64,000 nucleotides of DNA, taken from NCBI RefSeq assembly GCF_003946115.1, contig NZ_RHOH01000002.1, forward strand, positions 186,001 through 250,000, written 5' to 3'. Of the stretch, positions 23,163 through 29,523 are shown piece by piece; position 1 is the stretch's first letter; each line of letters opens with the position of its first letter. The DNA is from Lacticaseibacillus daqingensis. Its GTDB lineage: Bacteria; Bacillota; Bacilli; Lactobacillales; Lactobacillaceae. The position numbers were made by a program, and so were the translations under genes. Under the pieces are notes generated by a model. That model saw only the letters and a program-made list of their open reading frames with translations. It was not told the DNA's origin and made no database searches.

Positions 23163-24736
23163 TGGCTGAGCCCGCACAGTCGACGCGACCGCAGCGGCGC
23201 CGCATGCCACTTGGCTTCAAGTGGACGGCGCTGGTTGCGGTCGGCGTCTTTGTGACGTTTGCAGTGTTGTCTCTCGTGCTGGTCACGGTGATGCGCCAGA
23301 TCCTGGTGACCCAGGAGCGCAACGCCGTGAGTGACACCATCGGCGCCGTTGAGCAGCGATTATCCCCAGTCGCTGCTGATAATCTGACGGTGGCCAACGT
23401 GGTGCCGCGCATTGAAGGGACCACCATCGATTACGGTCCGGCCAACGCGATCGAGGATACCCCGAGCGCGAGCATTTTTTCAGACTCGGTCATCCAGAAA
23501 ATCTCGCGGGCGGATATCAGCCTGGCGATCTTTGACAAAGACGGCCAGACACTTTTCTCCTCGCAGCACAGCGATCAGCCGTTTCAGCGGAGTCAAACCA
23601 CGAAGATCGAGATGATCCGGTCGCACGATTTTAACGGGACGCTTGGCCGCGCGCCGATCGTGTCGACTGTGACCGGCAAAATGATCGGTTACGTGCAGGT
23701 CACCAATCACATGACCGACTTTTTCACCACGATGCGGCAGGTCTATGAACTGATCATCGCCTTGTTCGGGGTGGCGCTACTGGCGTCCATGCTGATCGGT
23801 TTTCTCATGGCCCGGCGTTTCCTTAAGCCGATTCGACTGATCACCAAGACGATCGATGTGGTGAACGAGGAGCCGCAAAGCAGTATTCGCATTCCGGTGC
23901 TGCGGCGCAACGATGAGCTCGGTGACCTGGTGATCGAGTTCAATCAGATGCTGGATCGCATCCAACGCTTCATTGACCAGCAGGGTGAATTTGTGCAAGA
24001 CGTCAGCCACGAGTTGCGCACGCCGGTGGCCATCTTGGAGGGGCACCTGCAGTTGCTGAACCGCTGGGGCAAAGACGACCCAGAAGTGCTGGACGAGTCT
24101 TTGGCAGCCAGTCTTCAAGAGGTGACGCGCATGAAGAGCCTGATTCAGGAAATGCTGGATCTGACTCGGGCGGACCAGGTGGACGTGCAGTTCCCGAACG
24201 CCGTGTGTGACATCAACCAGACGATCAATCAAGTCGTCAACGATTTTCGCATGATTCACCCGGATTTCGTGTTTACGCTGGATAACGACCTCAAAGGCGA
24301 GACCTGGGTGCGCGTCTACCGCAACCATCTGGAGCAGATCCTGATCATCTTGCTGGATAACGCGTTCAAGTACTCGACCGACCGCAAGGAGATTCACGTC
24401 TCTGCTGCGCTGAACAGCGATGGGGTGTCCCTGGCCGTTCAGGATTTTGGTGAAGGGATCAGCCCCAAGGACAGCGATCGCGTCTTCAACCGCTTCTATC
24501 GCGTGGATAAGGCGCGTAGTCGTGAAAAAGGGGGCAATGGGTTGGGGCTGTCGATCGCCCAGCAACTTGTGGAAAGCTACCACGGCCAGATCTCAGTGGA
24601 CTCCGCGCTGGGGCATGGCTCCGTGTTCCGCATTGATTTGCCCGTGATCACTGAGGCGACGGCCGCTAAGTTGAAGGCAAGCGAAGCCACAAAGCAAAAA
24701 ACGACCACCACCGACATTCACAGCGAGCTTGGCTAA
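23162..24736 (+). CDS. arlS: Sensor histidine kinase, ArlS-like, with HAMP domain
   Basis: The 524-residue kinase has a first membrane helix (about 18-42), an extracytoplasmic sensor of about 150 residues, a second helix (about 195-220), a HAMP domain (about 220-275), the HisKA motif FVQDVSHELRTPVAILEGHLQLL with His at about 285, and HATPase motifs N (ILLDNAFKYS), G1 (VQDFGEGISPKD), F (FNRFYRVDKARS) and G2 (GGNGLGLSIAQQLVESYHG). A short Thr/Lys-rich tail follows. It is coupled to the response regulator by TAATG and followed 13 bases later by a MarR gene. Confidence 0.92.
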   Translation: MAEPAQSTRPQRRRMPLGFKWTALVAVGVFVTFAVLSLVLVTVMRQILVTQERNAVSDTIGAVEQRLSPVAADNLTVANVVPRIEGTTIDYGPANAIEDTPSASIFSDSVIQKISRADISLAIFDKDGQTLFSSQHSDQPFQRSQTTKIEMIRSHDFNGTLGRAPIVSTVTGKMIGYVQVTNHMTDFFTTMRQVYELIIALFGVALLASMLIGFLMARRFLKPIRLITKTIDVVNEEPQSSIRIPVLRRNDELGDLVIEFNQMLDRIQRFIDQQGEFVQDVSHELRTPVAILEGHLQLLNRWGKDDPEVLDESLAASLQEVTRMKSLIQEMLDLTRADQVDVQFPNAVCDINQTINQVVNDFRMIHPDFVFTLDNDLKGETWVRVYRNHLEQILIILLDNAFKYSTDRKEIHVSAALNSDGVSLAVQDFGEGISPKDSDRVFNRFYRVDKARSREKGGNGLGLSIAQQLVESYHGQISVDSALGHGSVFRIDLPVITEATAAKLKASEATKQKTTTTDIHSELG

Positions 24737-24749
24737 GGAGGAGAAGGCT

Positions 24750-25181
24750 ATGGCAGACAATGAGCTGCTCGACAACTACATCGACGTTTACATGACCAGT
24801 TTTAAGTATATCGGCGACTTGGTGTCAGCGCCGATGAAGCAGTATCAGCTGTCGTTCGAACAGTTTTTGATCATGCGTGACCTCTTGGCTGGGCGGACCC
24901 TGTCGATCTCCGATGTGGCCAAGCACCGCGGCGTGACTCGCGCGGCGATTTCGCGCCAGATCAAGACGCTCCTAGAGCATGACTACATCGTGCAAGACCG
25001 TGACGCCACGGACCGCCGGCGCCTTTACCTGCGGCTGACGCCACGGGGCGAGGAAGTGACCAACGCCTTGAATACAGCGATTCATGAGCGCTTCTACCGG
25101 TGGGTGGACGTGATCGGTCAGCCGGATGCCGGCGAGCTGTTGCGCATCATGCGCCGCGTCTCCAATGAGATCATCAAGTGA
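24750..25181 (+). CDS. MarR-family transcriptional regulator
   Basis: The 143-residue protein has the winged helix of MarR regulators: SISDVAKHRGVTRAAISRQIKTLLEHDYIVQDRDATDRRRLYLRLTPRGEEV (about 52-103), including the DxRRxxLxLT wing motif. The ATG at 24750 follows TAAGGAGGAG, and the gene is 13 bases downstream of the sensor kinase, so it is the third gene of that operon and may take part in the same response. No ligand can be inferred. The operon ends in a strong terminator. Confidence 0.9.
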   Translation: MADNELLDNYIDVYMTSFKYIGDLVSAPMKQYQLSFEQFLIMRDLLAGRTLSISDVAKHRGVTRAAISRQIKTLLEHDYIVQDRDATDRRRLYLRLTPRGEEVTNALNTAIHERFYRWVDVIGQPDAGELLRIMRRVSNEIIK

Positions 25182-25185
25182 GTCC

Positions 25186-25241
25186 AAAAAGCACGCCCGT
25201 TCTGCCAGCAATCATCTTGCTGGCAGAACGGGCGTGCTTTG
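25186..25241. terminator. Strong bidirectional terminator
   Basis: A perfect 20-base-pair stem (25191-25210 with 25218-25237) closes ATCATCT, flanked by AAAAA and TTT. It separates the MarR gene from the convergent phosphatase gene. Confidence 0.92.
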
Positions 25242-25243
25242 CG

Positions 25244-25894
25244 TTAAAGGATCGACACGTTACCCTCGTCCAGCGCCACGTGATCGAGGTAAGCAGTTTG
25301 GTTGTAGACGTCCAGGAACAGTTGCCCGTTGACGCTGGCCACGATCGAGGTGGACAGGTTTTTCAGTCCCAGCAGGCGGTCGTTGCCGGTGGCGCCGCGG
25401 ATCCCCAGCTGGCTGATGCCGCCATGCGAAAAAATCAGCGCGTTCTCGTCGTCGCTTAGCGCCGCGACGATCTGGTTGAGTGCCGCCACGAAACGGGCCT
25501 GGGCCAGCGTAAAGTCCTCGACACCCAGCGCCGCTAAGCCCGGATCGTTTTCGCGGCGTGACAGCTTCTCAAACAAAGCGCGGTGGCTAGCAATCAGGTC
25601 GTCTCGCTTACGGCCCTCCCACTGGCCAAACGACAGCTCAGCCAGCCCAGCCAGCGGTTGTGGGGTCGGCAGTGATTGCGTCATGGCCGTGCAGACGATA
25701 CGAGCGGTTTCGGCGGCGCGGCTGATGGGACTCGTGTACACCTGGGCAAAGGGGTAGGCGTCCAGATAAGCTGCCAGTTGATGGTAGCCCGTCAGGTCGG
25801 CGGTCAAAAGTTGACTATCGGCGCTAGCGCCTTGCAGCCGCTTCTCCTGATTCCACTGCGTCCGCCCGTGGCGGATGATGAACAGCCGCCGCAT
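25244..25894 (-). CDS. Histidine phosphatase (phosphoglycerate mutase-like) family protein
   Basis: The 216-residue protein has the RHG motif at residues 8-10 (IIRHGRTQWNQEKRLQG), the second Arg/His pocket (YTSPISRAAETARI), the acidic residue in LAELSFGQWEG (about 84) and the second catalytic His in LIFSHGGIS (about 160). These make it a catalytically complete phosphatase of the broad PGM-like family; substrates range from sugar phosphates to nucleotides. Its ATG overlaps the stop of the upstream ComA-like gene by one base (TGATG), so the two are translationally coupled and probably act on linked metabolites. Confidence 0.88.
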   Translation of the reverse strand: MRRLFIIRHGRTQWNQEKRLQGASADSQLLTADLTGYHQLAAYLDAYPFAQVYTSPISRAAETARIVCTAMTQSLPTPQPLAGLAELSFGQWEGRKRDDLIASHRALFEKLSRRENDPGLAALGVEDFTLAQARFVAALNQIVAALSDDENALIFSHGGISQLGIRGATGNDRLLGLKNLSTSIVASVNGQLFLDVYNQTAYLDHVALDEGNVSIL

Positions 25895-26646
25895 CAGACG
25901 CGCCCCACGGTGTCCCCACGCAGCCCACGGCGCAGGGTCTCAACGGCAGTGGCCTCGTCGACCGCGATATTGCCGAGGTTGACCTGTGGCCCGAACTTGA
26001 GGATCAGCGCGACCTGCTGGGCCTTCAGCGGCGCTTCGAAAATCAGGTGCGCGGGGCCGATCGTCGCCACGGCCGCCAGCGCGTCTTCAATGATGGCCCC
26101 GCTGGCATCGTAAATGCCGATGTTTTTGCCGGCTTCGCGCGCCTCCAAGATCACGTAATGGGCACCGGCTGCCAGGTCGGCCTGAATTGCGGCCAACCGC
26201 TGCTCCGCCGAGAGCTGGTGGTCCAGCGCGGGATTCTTTTTGCCAACTTCGGTGATGACATAAAAACCGGCCGCGCGTGCCTGTTGGATCAAGGCCGCAC
26301 GCGTGGCGTCATCAATTTCGGTGGACCCGTCTGACACCTCGATGCCGGTGAAGCCCAGCGCCTCGGCCTCCGCGAGAAACGCAGTGTACTGGCCCGCCCG
26401 GTTGGCAATCTCCAGCAGCGTGCCGCCAGGGTAGGGAATGATGCCGGCCGCCCGGTACTTCGCGGTTTTGGCTTGAATCAGGGCCCGGTCCATGGTCGCT
26501 GCCGTGCCCCAGCCAAACTTCACAAAGTCGATCGACGCCCCCGCCGTGGCGATCAGGTCGGCTACTGCGTTGAGGCCCAAGCCCTTATCCAGGACCATAG
26601 TTTGCCCGGTCGGCGTGTCCTTGTTGAGAAAGTCGAATGCCAGCAT
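25894..26646 (-). CDS. Phosphosulfolactate synthase-like (ComA family) TIM-barrel protein
   Basis: The 250-residue protein carries the whole set of ComA-family motifs: DFVKFGWGTA (about 41-50), IPYPGGTLLEIA, GFTGIEVSDGSTEI, VITEVGKKNP, YVILEAREAGKNIGIYD, LIFEAPLKAQQV and VNLGNIAVDEATAVETLRRGLRGDT. ComA adds sulfite to phosphoenolpyruvate to make phosphosulfolactate, the first step to coenzyme M or sulfolactate. Lactobacilli make no coenzyme M, so its product here is unclear. ATG at 26646 follows GGAGG. It is coupled to a phosphatase gene, which could fill the ComB-like dephosphorylation step; that is inference. Confidence 0.82.
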   Translation of the reverse strand: MLAFDFLNKDTPTGQTMVLDKGLGLNAVADLIATAGASIDFVKFGWGTAATMDRALIQAKTAKYRAAGIIPYPGGTLLEIANRAGQYTAFLAEAEALGFTGIEVSDGSTEIDDATRAALIQQARAAGFYVITEVGKKNPALDHQLSAEQRLAAIQADLAAGAHYVILEAREAGKNIGIYDASGAIIEDALAAVATIGPAHLIFEAPLKAQQVALILKFGPQVNLGNIAVDEATAVETLRRGLRGDTVGRV

Positions 26647-26753
26647 TTGTAATCCTCCGTGTTTCACTTAATTGTTTTTTAGCGTATCCCGAAAGTGTGA
26701 ACAAATTGTGCCGGAACTGTGCTGAACAATCGCGTGTCACCTGCTGGCGCACG

Positions 26754-26785
26754 AAAAAAGCATCTGACGCTCGGCCAAATGCTTT
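26754..26785 (-). terminator. Terminator after the small membrane protein gene (copy A of a repeated hairpin)
   Basis: AAAGCAT (26757-26763) pairs with ATGCTTT (26779-26785); read on the minus strand it ends in TTTTTT. Its sequence nearly repeats the hairpin at 28011-28047. Confidence 0.8.
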
Positions 26786-26792
26786 CCACTAT

Positions 26793-27119
26793 TTACCATT
26801 GGCCCGTCAGTAAGACCAGCAGCGCACAGAGGCCGCTGACGAGTAGAACGGCGAATGTGCCAAGGCTGCCAACCTTGAGCCGTTCGCGCAACTGGGGGTG
26901 GTCGTTCATCGCATCAATCGGATGGCTCCGCCGAAGGGCGAGGTAAGCCAGTAATCCAGAACCGTTTTGCGCCCCGGCAGCCAAAACCCCGATCAATTTC
27001 GGATGGGGCAGGTGGCGCGCGGTCGCGTCAATGGTCAGCAGCCGCGCCAGCAAAGCGCACAGTGTGAAGACGGCAAGCGTCATCGCCGTCACAAGAACCA
27101 GTAGTAACCCAAGCATCAT
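26793..27119 (-). CDS. Small membrane protein, partner of the XRE regulator
   Basis: The 108-residue protein has three hydrophobic segments: about 1-25 (MMLGLLLVLVTAMTLAVFTLCALLARLL), 43-57 (LIGVLAAGAQNGSGLLAYLAL) and 85-104 (LGTFAVLLVSGLCALLVLL). I do not recognise a family. ATG at 27119 follows GAGGTG, and the gene lies 10 bases after the stop of the XRE gene, so the two form an operon ended by the terminator at 26754-26785. It may act with the membrane-anchored regulator as a sensory unit, by analogy with other HTH plus membrane protein pairs. Confidence 0.7.
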   Translation of the reverse strand: MMLGLLLVLVTAMTLAVFTLCALLARLLTIDATARHLPHPKLIGVLAAGAQNGSGLLAYLALRRSHPIDAMNDHPQLRERLKVGSLGTFAVLLVSGLCALLVLLTGQW

Positions 27120-27129
27120 TAGCCGCACC

Positions 27130-27525
27130 TCAAATTAGTTTGATCATCAGGAAGAATGCCATGCCAATGCATCCAACCAGCAACAACAGCAGCCCCGCAG
27201 CCAACCAGACGATCTGACTGGTTACCACGATGGCAAGCGTTAGCAATAGATTAAGTCCCAACATGGCGGCGAGCAGTTTTCCCGTTCGCGCGACGTTTGC
27301 CGCGTCCAGCCATGATTTCACCATTTGTTGATCACCTCTCAATAGCTCATCTAAGGAGAGATGGTAGCGTTCGGCTAGGCGCATCACACGCTCAATATCA
27401 GGATAGCTCCGGGCGTTTTCCCAGTTCGACACCGTTTGACGGCTGACCGCCATGAACTCGGCCAGCTCTTCCTGCGACATGCCGGCCGCTAAACGCGCCT
27501 TGCGTAGTTGTTCACCAATAATCAT
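27130..27525 (-). CDS. Membrane-anchored XRE-family regulator
   Basis: The 131-residue protein starts with a Cro/C1 helix-turn-helix (about 4-60: LRKARLAAGMSQEELAEFMAVSRQTVSNWENARSYPDIERVMRLAERY) and ends with two hydrophobic helices (about 82-102 GKLLAAMLGLNLLLTLAIVVTS and 105-128 IVWLAAGLLLLLVGCIGMAFFLMI). The DNA-binding domain should therefore be tethered at the inner face of the membrane. ATG at 27525 follows GGAGTG. It is co-transcribed with a small membrane protein. Such HTH-membrane proteins are widespread in lactobacilli; no target is proven. Confidence 0.85.
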   Translation of the reverse strand: MIIGEQLRKARLAAGMSQEELAEFMAVSRQTVSNWENARSYPDIERVMRLAERYHLSLDELLRGDQQMVKSWLDAANVARTGKLLAAMLGLNLLLTLAIVVTSQIVWLAAGLLLLLVGCIGMAFFLMIKLI

Positions 27526-27585
27526 CTCACATCACTCCTCATGCTCAGCCTATTGATTTCGGGCGGATTTGTGTAGCAAAAATAT

Positions 27586-27613
27586 TTTACATCAGTTAAA
27601 ACCGAGGTAATAT
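27586..27613 (+). promoter_or_regulatory. Promoter of the DUF6440-like gene
   Basis: TTTACA (27586-27591), 16 bases, TAATAT (27608-27613), about 130 bases before the start codon. Confidence 0.5.
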
Positions 27614-27746
27614 GCCCGAAAGACCAAAATTTTTGTCATGATCGGGGGCGCAGGCACGCTTCGATCTGGCGAGTCCTCATGATTCAGCCCTTGTATTTGG
27701 TCAGCGGAACTGCCAAGATGAATTCAACTTAATGAGGAGGCGCATG

Positions 27747-27938
27747 ATGGCAAAAGCAGAGAAGCGGTTCGTTGTCGTTGAAAAAGCAGTCTTAGCAGGC
27801 GCGCACGTGGTCGACATCTTGGTCGACCGTCAGACTCGGGTTCAGTACCTCGCCGTGTCACTTGGCAGCGGCGGCGGTCTGACCGTGATGGTCGATGCCG
27901 CGGGCCAGCCGCTACTGTATACGGGCGCGTTGGATTAG
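27747..27938 (+). CDS. Small DUF6440-like protein
   Basis: The 63-residue protein is mainly beta-stranded, with KRFVVVEKAVLAGAHVVDILVDRQTRVQYLAV and SGGGLTVMVDAAGQPLLY, the pattern of small DUF6440 proteins found in Firmicutes, of unknown function. ATG at 27747 is preferred over 27744 because GAGGAGG is 6 bases away. It has its own promoter and a terminator shared with rpsD. Confidence 0.7.
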   Translation: MAKAEKRFVVVEKAVLAGAHVVDILVDRQTRVQYLAVSLGSGGGLTVMVDAAGQPLLYTGALD

Positions 27939-28010
27939 CGCAACGCAGTCACGGCAAGCAGATCAGCGGGCAACGTGAACCTGCTGACCAGATGATTCGC
28001 GAGAGATGCA

Positions 28011-28047
28011 AAAAAAGCATTTGACCAAGTCGGCCAAATGCTTTTTT
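28011..28047. terminator. Bidirectional terminator between the DUF6440-like gene and rpsD (copy B of a repeated hairpin)
   Basis: AAAAAAGCATTTG pairs perfectly with CAAATGCTTTTTT across an 11-base loop. The sequence is nearly the same as the hairpin at 26754-26785, including the loop word TCGGC. Confidence 0.9.
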
Positions 28048-28075
28048 ATCTGCCAAGGCAGGCAGGGGTGCTGAA

Positions 28076-28687
28076 TTACAGCTTCTGGTTGTAGTATTCA
28101 ACGACCAGCGCTTCATCAACATCTGGTTCCAGTTCTTCGCGCTGCGGCAGACGAACCAGGGAACCTTCCTTCTTGTTGTCGTCGAAGGTAACGTAAGCAG
28201 GGCGGGAAACCGTGCTTTCGAGGGCTTCGGTGACGATGGCGAGGTTCTGGGAACGCTCGCGCAAGCCGATCACTTGACCAGGCTTCACTTCGTAAGAAGG
28301 AATGTCAACGCGCTTGCCATCTACGGTGATGTGACCGTGGTTGACGAGCTGACGGGCCTGCGGACGCGTGGTCGCAAGGCCGAGACGGAATACCAGGTTG
28401 TCCAGGCGCTGTTCGAGCAGGACCATGAAGTTATCACCATGGGTCCCTTCTTTGATCTTGCCGGCGCGGATGAACAGGTTTTGGAATTGGCGTTCGTTCA
28501 AACCGTACATCCAACGAAGCTTCTGCTTTTCGGTCAGTTGCTGACCGTATTCAGAGATCTTACGACGGTTGTTGGCGCCGTGATCGCCAGGGGCGTACGG
28601 ACGACGAGCGAGTTCCTTACCAGTGCCGGAAAGGGACAGGCCGAGACGGCGAGACTGCTTCCAGCGAGGACCAGTATAACGAGACAT
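28076..28687 (-). CDS. rpsD: 30S ribosomal protein S4
   Basis: The 203-residue protein has the S4 signature throughout: N-terminal [42 protein letters not shown], then the S4 RNA-binding domain (about 93-155: [47 protein letters not shown]). It nucleates 30S assembly on 16S rRNA. Unlike many bacteria, but as in Bacillus and lactobacilli, it is apart from the alpha operon and stands alone. It has a promoter inside the upstream gene end and a long structured leader, which fits known S4 autoregulation in Firmicutes. Confidence 0.98.
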   Translation of the reverse strand: MSRYTGPRWKQSRRLGLSLSGTGKELARRPYAPGDHGANNRRKISEYGQQLTEKQKLRWMYGLNERQFQNLFIRAGKIKEGTHGDNFMVLLEQRLDNLVFRLGLATTRPQARQLVNHGHITVDGKRVDIPSYEVKPGQVIGLRERSQNLAIVTEALESTVSRPAYVTFDDNKKEGSLVRLPQREELEPDVDEALVVEYYNQKL

Positions 28688-28858
28688 ATTGAAATTCCTC
28701 CAAAAATTTTATTGGAGTAAGTTAATGGGATGTGAACTCAGCACACGGGCAGTCGCGCTAGGCGGTTCGCCAATGCAGCCGCGGTTACTGCGCTCGCCCA
28801 CAGGGTGGGGTGCGCGACTGGAGCCGACCATGCCGTTCACTGCTGCATTAAATTACTC
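28688..28858 (-). promoter_or_regulatory. Structured rpsD leader RNA, probable S4 autoregulatory element
   Basis: The leader can form nested long-range helices. Read on the plus strand, CATTAA and TTACTC at 28846-28858 pair with GAGTAA and TTAATG at 28715-28727; GTTCAC (28835-28840) pairs with GTGAAC (28732-28737); GCGCGACT (28812-28819) pairs with AGTCGCGC (28751-28758). A competing hairpin CTCCAA-n8-TTGGAG (minus strand, 28698-28717) would bury the ribosome site GGAGG, using bases of the closing helix. Thus two exclusive folds exist, one with the ribosome site open and one closed. Confidence 0.7.
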
Positions 28859-29346
28859 GCAGGCCAGTATACCTTACGAAGGATGGTTGCGTCAAGGTGT
28901 GGCGTTAGTGCTTGGGCGAAGTCCTGCAAGGTTTTCAGGTCGCTTTCACTGAACCGGTCCAGCAGGGGGGAGTCGATGTCCAAAACGCCGATGACGCGCC
29001 CGTTAACGCTCAACGGAATGACGACCTCGGAGTTACTGGCGGCATCACAGGCGATGTGACCCGCGAACTCATGAACGTTTGGCACACGCAACGCCTGGTT
29101 TTGGCGGTAGCTGGTGCCAACGACGCCCCGGCCGGGTTGGATGTGCATGCAAGCGACTTGCCCTTGGAAGGGGCCGAGGTCGAGGCTATCAGTCGTCTCA
29201 CTATAAAGGTAGAAGCCGGCCCAGTTGAGGTCGCTCATACTGTTGTAAAGTAGTGCGGCCGCGTTGGCGAGGGCCGTAATCGGGTTATGCTCATCGGTCA
29301 ACAAAGCGTCGACTTGGGCGATAATCAGGGGATCAAGTGTGGACAT
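28837..29346 (-). CDS. GAF-domain free methionine-(R)-sulfoxide reductase-like protein
   Basis: The 169-residue protein is a single GAF domain of the fRMsr/YebR type, which reduces free methionine-R-sulfoxide. Family motifs: LNWAGFYLY (about 40-48), GPFQGQVACMHIQPGRGVVGTS (about 58-79), HEFAGHIACDAASNSEVVIPL (about 92-112) and IGVLDIDSP. Two of the three usual cysteines are there (in ACMH and IACDA); the middle one, normally in GRGVCG, is Val. ATG at 29346 follows AAAGGTGG. The 3' end of the gene holds the rpsD promoter. Function is likely retained if the remaining pair can form the needed disulfide. Confidence 0.85.
   Translation of the reverse strand: MSTLDPLIIAQVDALLTDEHNPITALANAAALLYNSMSDLNWAGFYLYSETTDSLDLGPFQGQVACMHIQPGRGVVGTSYRQNQALRVPNVHEFAGHIACDAASNSEVVIPLSVNGRVIGVLDIDSPLLDRFSESDLKTLQDFAQALTPHLDATILRKVYWPASNLMQQ
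28866..28895 (-). promoter_or_regulatory. rpsD promoter inside the upstream coding end
   Basis: On the minus strand TTGACG (28890-28895), 18 bases, TATACT (28866-28871). The expected transcript start, near 28859, is just where the closing helix of the leader begins. Confidence 0.8.
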
Positions 29347-29403
29347 AGCGAAGCCACCTTTCGAAAAATTCAGAGATACCGGCGTTTTACCGGCATTTAA
29401 CCC

Positions 29404-29432
29404 TTTCAAGTTTGGGCCCTTTTTGAGATACT
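29404..29432 (+). promoter_or_regulatory. ezrA promoter candidate
   Basis: TTTCAA (29404-29409), 17 bases, GATACT (29427-29432). An AAGGAGG followed by a 6-codon TTG frame ending TGA (29445-29465) sits in the leader. Confidence 0.45.
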
Positions 29433-29523
29433 AAGGAGGAATACTTTGGCCCGTGCAATAACGTGAATTGTAGCGAAGTTAGGCGTGAAATGCAATCTGG
29501 GTGCAAGTGCGGAAGGTGTAAAT

